The notes under the pieces were generated by a model, which worked only from the letters and a program-made list of their open reading frames with translations, was not told where the DNA came from and did no database searches. 15,326 nucleotides of DNA from NCBI GenBank assembly GCA_027021685.1, contig JALUTW010000094.1:1-15326 (forward strand). The letters run 5' to 3'. This DNA comes from Chromatiales bacterium (lineage in GTDB: Bacteria; Pseudomonadota; Gammaproteobacteria; CAMYNG01). The position numbers were made by a program, and so were the translations under genes. This document shows positions 1-6,633 of this stretch, piece by piece (position 1 is the first letter of the stretch; every line of letters begins with the position of its first letter).

Positions 1-2688
1 ACGATCCGCAAACACGCAGCTCAGCTCGCCCTCGTCGTTCAGTTCGAGCGTGAGGACGTCGGGCATGTCGTCCTCGGCCATGTACTGCAGCAGGCTGCGC
101 GCAATTTCCGGCAGCAACTGCTGATCCACCAGCGCATTGACAAACCGGGCCCCGGTCTCGGTCTGGCGGCCCCGGGCCGCGAGATGGGCCAGCACCTCGC
201 GCTGCACCCGGAATTCCATGTCGTGCGCGTCCTCGAGGCGCCGGGCCACCTGGTCCAGCTTGAGCGCCACCACCGAGGCCAGCGCCTCTTCGTCCAGCGG
301 GCGGTAGGGCACCACCTGCATGCGGCCCAGGAGCGCCGGGGCGAAGTGGCGCAGCAGCACCGGCTGGACCGCCGCAATGAGCTCCGCGTTTCCGGGCGGC
401 GTCCACGCGGCGGCATCCTCCGCTTCGTCTTCCGGCGGGCTGCACAGGGCCGTGATCTCCTCCGCGCCCAGATTGGAGGTCATGATGATGATGGTGTTCT
501 TGAAATCGATCTCGCGCCCCTCGCCGTCGCGCATGAAGCCGCGGTCGAACACCTGGTAGAAGAGATTCATGACATCCGGGTGGGCCTTTTCCACCTCGTC
601 CAGCAGCACCACCGAGTAGGGGCGCTGGCGCACGGCCTCGGTGAGCACGCCCCCCTCGCCGTAACCCACGTAGCCGGGCGGAGAGCCCTTGAGCTGGGAG
701 ACGGTGTGGGCCTCCTGGTACTCGCTCATGTTGATGGTGATGAGAAACCGCTCGCCGCCGAACAGCTCCTCGGCGATGGCGCGCGCGGTCTCGGTCTTGC
801 CCACGCCCGAGGGTCCGGCGAGCAGGAACACCCCCATGGGACTGTCGCTGCTCTTGAGCCCGGCACGCGCGGCCCGCACCGCCCGCGCGATGGCGGCGAT
901 GGCCTCGTCCTGGCCCACCACGCGGGCGCCGATGCGTTCCTCGAACCGGGTGAGGGCCGCGAGGTCGTCCCGCACCATGCGCCCCACCGGGATCCCGGTC
1001 CAGTCGGAGATGACCCGGGCAACGGCATCGGCGTTGACCTCGGGCTGCACCAGCGGTACCTCGCCCTGCAGCTCCTGCAGCCGTTCCCGCACCTCGCGCG
1101 CCCGGGCCTCGTCCCCCTCGCCGGTGCCGCGGCCGTCGATGACGGCCTGGCCGTGCTCCCGGATGCAGCTCACCAGCTCCTGCTCGGCCTCCCACTGGGC
1201 CTGGCATTCCTGCAGGCGCCGGCGGGTTTCCTCCAGGTCGGCCTCCAGCGCCTGCACCAGGCGGTCGTCCACCGGCAGGCCGTGCTCGCGTTCCGCGCGC
1301 AGGTGGGCCAGCCGGCGCTCCAGGTGGGCGGCGTGGCTTTCCGCCGCCTCCACCTCGGCCGGCCGTGCCGCCTGCCCCATGCGGATCCGGGCGGCGGCGG
1401 TGTCCAGCAGATCGATGGCCTTGTCCGGCAGGTAGCGGCCGTTGATGTAGCGGCTGGACAGCCGCACCGCCGCCTCAATGGCGTCGTCGGTGATGAGGAT
1501 GCCGTGGTGCCTCTGGTACCGGTCCTTGAGTCCATGGAGCATGACCATGGCGTTCTCTTCCGAGGGCTCGTCCACCTTGACGAGCTGGAAACGCCGCTCC
1601 AGCGCCGCGTCCCGTTCGAAGTACTTCTTGTACTCCGACCAGGTGGTGGCGGCGACGGTGCGCAGCTCGCCCCGCGCCAGGGCGGGCTTGAGAAGATTCG
1701 CGGCATCGCTCATCCCCGCCTCGCCGCCGGCGCCGATGAGGGTGTGGGCCTCGTCGATGAACAGGATGACGGGGACCGGCGAGGACTTGACCTCGTCGAT
1801 GACCTGGCGCAGGCGTTTCTCGAACTCGCCCTTGACCCCGGCCCCGGCCTGGAGCAGCCCCAGGTCGAGGGTGTGCAGGCGCACGCCCTTGAGGGCCTCG
1901 GGCACGCTCCCCTCCGCCAGCCGCAGGGCCAGGCCCTCCACCACCGCGGTCTTGCCCACGCCCGGGTCCCCCACGAGGATGGGGTTGTTCTTGCGCCGGC
2001 GGCTGAGGATGTCCACCATGAGCCGGATCTCGTCGTCGCGGCCCAGGACCGGATCGATGCCTCCCTCGGCCGCCTTGGCGGTGAGATCCTCGGTGAACCG
2101 GGCCAGGGCCGAACCGTCGCCCTGTCCCCGCCGGCCGCGGCCGCCGTCCCCGGCCCTTGCCCTGGTCCGGGGCCGGCCCGCCTCCGCCGGCCGGGGCGCG
2201 GGCCGGGTCCAGGCGGGTTCCCGCGAGCCTTCCAGGATGGTGCGATGCTCCGCCCGCAGGGTATCCAGGTTCACCTTTTCCAGGGCCAGGAATGCCGTGC
2301 CCGGCAACACCGGCGCCAGCTCCACCAGCGCGTCCACCAGCGCCACGCCGCGGATGCATTCCAGCCCGTAATGGAGCGAGGCGGCGGTCCACGCCTTCTC
2401 CAGCCACTGGAACAGCAGCGGCGAGAAGGCGGGCTTGCCGGTGTTGCCGGCCCGCTGCCGGGCCAGGTTCTCCAGCATCCCCTGCCAGAGTTCGTCCACA
2501 TCGACGTGGAAGTGGGCGAAGATGCGATCGGCGTCGCCTTCGCCCTCCTCCAGCAGCTTGATCACCATGTGTTCGATGGTGACCTCGTAGTGGGTCCGGG
2601 CCGCCGCGAACTCCGCCGCCGCCTCCAGCGCGTGGGCGCTGAAATCGTGCAACCGTCCCAGCAGGGTCTTCAACTGCTTCTGCTTCAC
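1..2688 (-). CDS. clpV: T6SS AAA+ unfoldase ClpV/TssH, 3' end cut by window edge
   Basis: ClpB-type hexameric ATPase that pulls apart the contracted TssB/TssC sheath in the cytoplasm so that its subunits can be reused. The reading frame is open for 896 codons to the left edge; the usual family length (about 850-900) means little is missing. Seen in order: an N-terminal Clp-N-like domain (about 1-150, with THYEVTIEH typical of ClpV); a Gly/Arg/Pro-rich linker (about 153-190); AAA1 with Walker A GDPGVGKT (Lys246) and Walker B FIDEAH (Asp312, Glu313); a charged coiled-coil middle region (about 437-530); and AAA2 with Walker A GPSGVGKT (Lys631), pore-loop GYVGYG (Tyr673) and Walker B VVLLDEVEKAH. 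I chose the GTG start at 2688 because no in-frame ATG lies upstream and GGAGGA sits nine bases before it; the ATG at 2708 runs into a stop. It starts 31 bases after the tssG stop. The linker and fold separate it from housekeeping ClpB, and the context is decisive. Confidence 0.97.
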   Translation of the reverse strand, partial: MKQKQLKTLLGRLHDFSAHALEAAAEFAAARTHYEVTIEHMVIKLLEEGEGDADRIFAHFHVDVDELWQGMLENLARQRAGNTGKPAFSPLLFQWLEKAWTAASLHYGLECIRGVALVDALVELAPVLPGTAFLALEKVNLDTLRAEHRTILEGSREPAWTRPAPRPAEAGRPRTRARAGDGGRGRRGQGDGSALARFTEDLTAKAAEGGIDPVLGRDDEIRLMVDILSRRRKNNPILVGDPGVGKTAVVEGLALRLAEGSVPEALKGVRLHTLDLGLLQAGAGVKGEFEKRLRQVIDEVKSSPVPVILFIDEAHTLIGAGGEAGMSDAANLLKPALARGELRTVAATTWSEYKKYFERDAALERRFQLVKVDEPSEENAMVMLHGLKDRYQRHHGILITDDAIEAAVRLSSRYINGRYLPDKAIDLLDTAAARIRMGQAARPAEVEAAESHAAHLERRLAHLRAEREHGLPVDDRLVQALEADLEETRRRLQECQAQWEAEQELVSCIREHGQAVIDGRGTGEGDEARAREVRERLQELQGEVPLVQPEVNADAVARVISDWTGIPVGRMVRDDLAALTRFEERIGARVVGQDEAIAAIARAVRAARAGLKSSDSPMGVFLLAGPSGVGKTETARAIAEELFGGERFLITINMSEYQEAHTVSQLKGSPPGYVGYGEGGVLTEAVRQRPYSVVLLDEVEKAHPDVMNLFYQVFDRGFMRDGEGREIDFKNTIIIMTSNLGAEEITALCSPPEDEAEDAAAWTPPGNAELIAAVQPVLLRHFAPALLGRMQVVPYRPLDEEALASVVALKLDQVARRLEDAHDMEFRVQREVLAHLAARGRQTETGARFVNALVDQQLLPEIARSLLQYMAEDDMPDVLTLELNDEGELSCVFADR

Positions 2689-2719
2689 CTCGCTGCTTCC
2701 TCCCGCATTGTGGATCCCG

Positions 2720-3754
2720 TCAGGCCACCATGGGCAGCGGCTCCCGCTGCTCCTCGGCCTCGGGACGATCCCCTTCCCCGGCGAAGTAGCTGGCGCCGGA
2801 GATCCTCAGCAGGTAGTGCCCGTCCGACGCCCCGCCCAGCCAGGTGGTCCAGCCCAGCACCAGGTCCCCGCCCAGTGGCGGCGCGGCATCGGCCTCCGGC
2901 GCCACCTCCAGCACCACGTCGAATGCCAGCGTCGGATCCAGGTAGCGCTCGACGAGACGGGCCAGCTCGCGGGCCCGCGGCCGGCCCGGCATGAGCGAGC
3001 CGGCCAGGACAGTGTTCACGGGGCCGATATGGATGTTCACCCTCCCGCTTACATCGAGCACCGCGTCGCCCAGGATGGTGTTGTCTCCCAGTGCCATGGC
3101 GTCTTCGCCCTCGCTCCCGAGGCGTGCCCGTTGATCCAGCCGAACCCAGCGCGGGACGAACTGCTCGACCCTCACCGGAACCTGCCCCAGGTACTCGCTC
3201 AACATGCCGCCCAGCGCGGACGCGCTGCGCACCCGCGCTCCCATGGGGCCGCTGAAGCCCAGTTCCTCGCCTTCGTCCTCGTCGATGGACTGGCCGGACA
3301 GGGCGGCCAGGTAGGCAAGATAGTGCGGTTCTTCCTCTTCCAGCTGGATCTGCGGGCGGTATTTCTTCCAGGCCAGATAGAACAGCGCGTAGAGGCGGTG
3401 CGAGAAGATGTCGAGGAACGCGCGCAGCAGGGCACTGGACTCGTCATCCCGCGCAACCCAGCCCGGAATGTAGGTGGGCAGGGGGGCATCCACGCCGTAG
3501 AGTCCCATGAAGTTGAGTTCCATCTCCAGCCGGCCGTTCTCCTGCAGCCGCAGGCGCCGGATGTCGGCGGCCGGGAAGCTGATCTCGGGCGCCGGCCTGA
3601 GCCGCAACCGCTCATCGAGCTTCCCGCCCACGGCGCCGCCGCCTTCCCACAGCCGCTCCAGCAGCCGCAGCGCCTGGAAGAACTCGAAGCGCGGCGCCGA
3701 CTCCAGCAGCTCCCGGATTACAGCGGGGAATTGGTGCCCTGTATCGGTTCCCAT
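2720..3754 (-). CDS. tssG: T6SS baseplate subunit TssG
   Basis: Baseplate wedge protein that, with TssE, TssF and TssK, forms the platform on which tube and sheath polymerise and which docks to the TssJLM membrane complex. The product is 344 residues, within the family range. Its N-terminus (FPAVIRELLESAPRFEFFQALRLLE, given here only as the hallmark around FEFFQALRLLE, residues about 23-33) and the later segments NFMGLYGVDAPLP and FLDIFSHRLYALFYLAWKKYR are typical of the TssG/ImpH/VasB family. An acidic stretch (EEEEPHY, then DEDEGEELG) lies in the middle. The ATG at 3754 has GGGAG just upstream and makes a 37-base overlap with the end of tssF, so translation is probably coupled; longer open reading upstream is only a shadow inside tssF. 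It ends 31 bases before clpV. Confidence 0.95.
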   Translation of the reverse strand: MGTDTGHQFPAVIRELLESAPRFEFFQALRLLERLWEGGGAVGGKLDERLRLRPAPEISFPAADIRRLRLQENGRLEMELNFMGLYGVDAPLPTYIPGWVARDDESSALLRAFLDIFSHRLYALFYLAWKKYRPQIQLEEEEPHYLAYLAALSGQSIDEDEGEELGFSGPMGARVRSASALGGMLSEYLGQVPVRVEQFVPRWVRLDQRARLGSEGEDAMALGDNTILGDAVLDVSGRVNIHIGPVNTVLAGSLMPGRPRARELARLVERYLDPTLAFDVVLEVAPEADAAPPLGGDLVLGWTTWLGGASDGHYLLRISGASYFAGEGDRPEAEEQREPLPMVA

Positions 3755-5460
3755 GTGAACTCCCGGTTGGACGGGTGGCACACCACGCGGGTCTGCACGA
3801 AACAGTTGACCGCCGCGTACATGCTGAAGAAATGGTGCAAGACCGACCCGAACAGATGAATGTCGTCCCGCGAGAGGTAATGGTCCTCGTGCAGCGTCAG
3901 GCGGATGTCCAGCCCCCGCATCAGCGCCCCGCGCCGGACCCGCTCCACCGGCTCCACCTCGATGTCCCGCAGGCCCTCGATGCGGAGGCGGTTCTGTTCG
4001 TCTCCGCTCCAGTCGTAGAGGGACAACACGCGGCGCAGCGTGTCGAGCGAGGTGAAGGTGCTGTAATTCAGCGACAGGTGGGAAATGAGTTCCCACTGGA
4101 AGCGCTCCCGCTCCGGCGGCTCCAGGGCCCGGCTCGGGCGGGTCAGGTTGGTGGCGCTGGCATAGGACGGGAAGTCCTTGGCCCGGCCGGTGATGTGGCC
4201 CTCCTTGAGGTAGCGCCGCGGATAGCCGCCGTTGGTGGCGGTGATTTCGACCGACACCATCTCGGGGCGGTATTCCTTCGTGCCGCCCAGCGTGAGGTAA
4301 TACTTCGGCCGCGCCGTCCCCTCCTGGCGCCGGTAGACGTGGAAAAACCTGCCCTGCCTCCGCCGGTGCCGGAAGCTCTGCATGGGCAGGTACTCCTGCT
4401 GCCCGCCCCTTTCCGCGTCGATGCCCACCACGCGATCGACGCTGTAGACCTGCATGCCCTCCTTCACGCTGGCATCGGCCACCACGGCATAGGCAGTCCG
4501 CCGGTGATCGACCCGGATGGGTTCGGCCGTCCACGCGAACAGGTTGACGGCCGGCGCGCAATGGAGGCGGAAGTTTTCCTCACTCAGCTTGTGGTCCCGC
4601 GGCGTCACGCCGCTCACCAGGATCTCCACCTCGAACTCGCGGCAGCCGCGCGGCCAGGGGACGCCCTCCAGTCCGTGCAGGGTGACGAACATGTAACGAT
4701 CGCGGAAGCAGAAATAGTCCTGCAGGAGATGGAACCCGTAGAAGCTGCGGCCGGAAATGGGCACCATGGCATCCTCGCCATCCATGTGGGCCGGACGCAC
4801 CGCTTCCTGTCCGCCCAGTTCCGTCGGCGTGGACGTGGGCTGGTCCGGCAGGTGCACCCGCACCCGCCGCACCCCGCCGGTCAACTGGTGATGCAGCCAC
4901 AGGGCCAGGGCCGGATCCGCCTTGAGATGTATCTTGAGCGCGGCCAGGTCCAGGTCCCCGACCTCGATCCCGGGATCGGTGCGGAAACCGAGCCGGAACC
5001 GGGTCCCGCCGCCCGAGGGCTCGTCCAGTTCCAGGGAGGCGATGCGCAACGGATTGAGCACCACCGGGGCCGTGGTCCGGAACCGGCACTGCACCTTGCC
5101 TTCGTCCGGGTCACCGACCAGGTCGCTCATGACCCGGGTCCCCCGTGCAAGGCACTGGGGACTCTGGAGCAGGCCCTTCTTGGGCTCGAATTCCATGATG
5201 GTGGCGGAGGGGTACGGGCGCAGGAAATGGGGCCACAGGTGGTTGAGCAGCGTCTCGCTGATCTCGGGGATGTCGTCCTCGATGTGGCTCCGGATCTGGG
5301 CCGTCAGGTAGGCCATGCCCTCCAGCAGGCGCTCGATGTACGGGTCGCGGTCCTTGACGTCCGCCAGGTTGAGCATTCCGGCCTGTTCCGGATATGCCTC
5401 GGCGAACTCCTGTGCCGATTCGTGCAGCCGCCGCAGCTCGGCCTCGTACAGATCACGCAT
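3718..5460 (-). CDS. tssF: T6SS baseplate subunit TssF
   Basis: Largest wedge component of the T6SS baseplate, working in the cytoplasm against the inner membrane; in studied systems it forms a TssF2-TssG unit. The product is 580 residues, the usual length. The N-terminus MRDLYEAELRRLHESAQEFA is the family hallmark, followed by the conserved DPYIERLLEGMAYLTAQI and HLWPHFLRPYPS segments and, further on, the C-terminal LYDWSGDEQNRLRIEGL and HLFGSVLHHFFSMYAAVN segments. Two starts abut: GTG at 5463 and ATG at 5460. I chose ATG because its A is the last base of the tssE stop codon (TGATG arrangement) and AGGAG lies at a normal distance upstream. This one-base overlap implies translational coupling to tssE, and the 3' end overlaps tssG by 37 bases. 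Confidence 0.96.
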   Translation of the reverse strand: MRDLYEAELRRLHESAQEFAEAYPEQAGMLNLADVKDRDPYIERLLEGMAYLTAQIRSHIEDDIPEISETLLNHLWPHFLRPYPSATIMEFEPKKGLLQSPQCLARGTRVMSDLVGDPDEGKVQCRFRTTAPVVLNPLRIASLELDEPSGGGTRFRLGFRTDPGIEVGDLDLAALKIHLKADPALALWLHHQLTGGVRRVRVHLPDQPTSTPTELGGQEAVRPAHMDGEDAMVPISGRSFYGFHLLQDYFCFRDRYMFVTLHGLEGVPWPRGCREFEVEILVSGVTPRDHKLSEENFRLHCAPAVNLFAWTAEPIRVDHRRTAYAVVADASVKEGMQVYSVDRVVGIDAERGGQQEYLPMQSFRHRRRQGRFFHVYRRQEGTARPKYYLTLGGTKEYRPEMVSVEITATNGGYPRRYLKEGHITGRAKDFPSYASATNLTRPSRALEPPERERFQWELISHLSLNYSTFTSLDTLRRVLSLYDWSGDEQNRLRIEGLRDIEVEPVERVRRGALMRGLDIRLTLHEDHYLSRDDIHLFGSVLHHFFSMYAAVNCFVQTRVVCHPSNREFTWEPIQGTNSPL

Positions 5461-5897
5461 CACTCCGGCTCCTGCTGCCGTTCCTGCTGGCGGCGCGGCC
5501 GCACCTCGGCCGCCCTGCCGTTGTAGAAATAGGTGTCGAAACGCACTTCATGCCCGCTGGACAGCCGCGCATCGATATTCACATGCAGAACGCGGGCGCC
5601 CTTCTTGATATCGCCCGTTCTCACCTGCACGTCCACCAGCCTGGGCTCGTAGCGCAGAATGGTGTTGCGGATGTTGTCCACCAGGTCATTGATGGTGTAG
5701 GGCAGCCCCTCGTACACCGGGCCGATGTCCGGCAATCCGTAATCCGGGAGGTGCTGGAGCGATCCCCGCCGCGCATTGAGCAGCCGGGTCAGGTGATCCT
5801 GGACGCTCCGGCGCACGTCCGCCACGCCGGCCACCGGTGGCACGGGGCTGCCATCGGCGTACTCGCCGGTCAATACCTCGAACAGCGCGTGATGCAT
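5460..5897 (-). CDS. tssE: T6SS baseplate gp25-like protein TssE
   Basis: Homologue of phage T4 gp25, the baseplate protein from which the sheath starts to polymerise. The product is 145 residues from the chosen start, the normal size. It carries the conserved gp25 EPRL motif (Glu84-Leu87, in the context RYEPRLVDVQV), a preceding SLQHLPDYGLPDI segment characteristic of TssE, and a C-terminal beta region ending in a basic/Gln-rich tail. The start is not certain. The ATG at 5897 gives MHHALFEVLTG, which fits the family's LFE-L-G beginning but has no clear Shine-Dalgarno. A GTG at 5930 would add eleven residues, but it would fall in the loop of the strong hairpin at 5917-5945 and adds an atypical hydrophobic leader, so I reject it. 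The TGA stop overlaps the tssF start. Lack of its own strong ribosome site would fit a low copy number relative to Hcp. Confidence 0.93.
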   Translation of the reverse strand: MHHALFEVLTGEYADGSPVPPVAGVADVRRSVQDHLTRLLNARRGSLQHLPDYGLPDIGPVYEGLPYTINDLVDNIRNTILRYEPRLVDVQVRTGDIKKGARVLHVNIDARLSSGHEVRFDTYFYNGRAAEVRPRRQQERQQEPE

Positions 5898-5916
5898 GGA
5901 CAACACCAGAAGGAGT

Positions 5917-5945
5917 CGCGGGGCGGGCACGCGGCCCGCCCCGCG
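5917..5945 (-). promoter_or_regulatory. Perfect 12-bp stem-loop between hcp and tssE
   Basis: The bases 5917-5928 (cgcggggcgggc) and 5934-5945 (gcccgccccgcg) are exact reverse complements, with a five-base loop (5929-5933). It begins six bases after the hcp stop codon and lies entirely between hcp and the chosen tssE start. No run of T follows it on the minus strand (the next bases are ACTCCTTCTGG), so it is not a classical intrinsic terminator. By position it could partly stop transcription, block 3' exonucleases and so protect hcp mRNA, or mark a processing site. All of these would raise hcp over tssE-F-G-H. The function is inferred; the inverted repeat is directly visible. Confidence 0.75.
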
Positions 5946-5951
5946 CCGAAC

Positions 5952-6437
5952 TCACCGATCCTCGTTCCAGGAATCGGAGAATTCGATATTGCCGTCCGCA
6001 TAGGTCCAGGTGATCTTGCCGTAGCGCAGGGCCACCTCTTCCAGATGAGGATAGCGCTCCTTGTCCAGGTCCTTGGTGTTGTACATCACCGGCTTGATGG
6101 ACGTGATCTTCACGTTCTCCAGCTTGTGGGTGAAGTACTCCACCTCGCGGCCCGAGGGGTCGATCTTGTACCAGCGCAGAACGACCTCCTTGAGGGTCTG
6201 GCCGTTGGAGCATGCCTTGTACAGGTAGGGCGAGGATGCATCGAAGGCCTTGGTGATCACCATGGGCTCGTGCTTCCGGGTACCCGTCAGCTCGCCGGTG
6301 TCATTGTCGGTGGGAATGCGGACTTCGTGCTTGAACTCGATGACCTCGATGGAGCCTTCCCGTCCCACCGCCGTGACGTCACCATCGATGGGCTTGCCCT
6401 GGTCGTCCTTAATCCAACAATAGGCTGGTGTAGCCAT
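5952..6437 (-). CDS. hcp: T6SS inner-tube protein Hcp (TssD)
   Basis: Forms hexameric rings that stack into the tube inside the sheath; it is secreted on firing and can carry or chaperone small effectors. The product is 161 residues, the normal size for a plain Hcp without a C-terminal effector extension. Seen in the sequence: the N-terminal IDGDVT and GREGSIEVIEFKHEVRIP strands, the family hallmark HEPMVITKAFDASSPYLY, and C-terminal strands ending VALRYGKITWTYADGNIEFSDSW. No signal peptide or membrane segment, as expected. The ATG at 6437 is preceded by TAAGGAGGT, a nine-base exact complement of the 16S 3' end, unlike the weaker sites of its neighbours. It is bracketed by non-coding sequence with inverted repeats on both sides (197 bp upstream, about 54 bp downstream), pointing to separate tuning of its level. 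No tagJ-like gene follows. Confidence 0.98.
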   Translation of the reverse strand: MATPAYCWIKDDQGKPIDGDVTAVGREGSIEVIEFKHEVRIPTDNDTGELTGTRKHEPMVITKAFDASSPYLYKACSNGQTLKEVVLRWYKIDPSGREVEYFTHKLENVKITSIKPVMYNTKDLDKERYPHLEEVALRYGKITWTYADGNIEFSDSWNEDR

Positions 6438-6440
6438 GTT

Positions 6441-6449
6441 ACCTCCTTA
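6441..6449 (-). promoter_or_regulatory. Consensus Shine-Dalgarno of hcp
   Basis: On the minus strand the bases read TAAGGAGGT, complementary over nine positions to the 3' end of 16S rRNA, and end three bases before the hcp ATG (four bases from GGAGG to ATG, a little tight). Other genes in this window use four- to six-base matches. It supports the hcp start and suggests high translation. Confidence 0.85.
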
Positions 6450-6495
6450 TCAGCTTTACTGTTGACACATACACAACAACCGGATGCCGACGCAT

Positions 6496-6529
6496 CCTGT
6501 TCCTTTGGACCACCCGCGGGGGGAACAGG
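6496..6529 (-). promoter_or_regulatory. 8-bp inverted repeat upstream of hcp
   Basis: cctgttcc (6496-6503) pairs exactly with ggaacagg (6522-6529), with T-G wobble possible on both sides of the stem and an 18-base spacer that itself contains the palindrome cccgcggg (6513-6520). It could be an operator for a dimeric regulator or an RNA hairpin about 60 bases ahead of the hcp start. It shares 6496-6497 with the smaller stem at 6482-6497, so the two RNA structures could not form fully at once. The role is inferred. Confidence 0.45.
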
Positions 6530-6599
6530 GGCCCACCAAACCACTTCCTGTGCAACCACGCATCCGGTGCTCGACTTGCAGCACCAGACTGTCCGGCTC

Positions 6600-6622
6600 C
6601 GCCCGCCCTTCCCTGGCGGGCG
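6600..6622 (-). promoter_or_regulatory. 8-bp stem-loop just after tssC
   Basis: cgcccgcc (6600-6607) and ggcgggcg (6615-6622) are exact reverse complements with a seven-base loop, eleven bases after the tssC stop. No T tract follows on the minus strand, so at most a weak or Rho-assisted terminator, an attenuator or an mRNA end-protecting hairpin. Together with the hairpin after hcp it would set hcp off as its own segment of the transcript. Confidence 0.55.
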
Positions 6623-6633
6623 TGCCGCCACCG

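Larger units (their letters stand above)
6438..6633 (-). promoter_or_regulatory. Structured tssC-hcp intergenic region / hcp leader
   Basis: The longest non-coding gap of the window (196 bases). The part nearest hcp (about 6438-6480) is visibly richer in A and T than the rest of the locus. Inverted repeats seen, besides the ones listed separately: ggatgc/gcatcc (6482-6487 and 6492-6497, four-base loop), ggtgct/agcacc (6566-6571 and 6580-6585, eight-base loop), and a short tgttg/caaca dyad (6460-6464 and 6474-6478). The octamer acgcatcc occurs twice in the same direction, at 6490-6497 and 6558-6565. I looked for a sigma-70 or sigma-54 promoter ahead of hcp and found no convincing match, so a promoter here is possible but not shown. 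The region probably forms a structured 5' leader for hcp. Confidence 0.5.

Noticed and set aside
184..2994. Plus-strand open frame of 936 codons opposite clpV
   Set aside because: It lies antisense to an unmistakable ClpV with both Walker motif pairs. Its product is a His/Arg/Gly/Pro-rich string without a recognisable domain, as expected of a GC-rich antisense shadow.
3755..4561. Upstream extension of tssG to 613 residues
   Set aside because: The extension overlaps tssF in another frame and has shadow-like composition; the ATG at 3754 has a ribosome site and gives the usual TssG length.
3775..5526. Plus-strand open frame of 583 codons opposite tssF
   Set aside because: Antisense to a complete TssF with conserved motifs; its composition is that of a shadow.
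5898..5930. GTG at 5930 as the start of tssE
   Set aside because: It would put the start codon in the loop of a strong hairpin and add an atypical hydrophobic leader; the ATG at 5897 fits the family N-terminus better.
5917..5945. Classical intrinsic terminator after hcp
   Set aside because: The stem is strong but no T run follows on the transcribed strand, and tssE-F-G-clpV downstream need to be transcribed; I list it only as a regulatory stem-loop.
6460..6480. TTGACA-like hexamer on the plus strand (from 6462) as a promoter
   Set aside because: It points away from hcp, has no matching -10 element at normal spacing, and no plus-strand gene follows.
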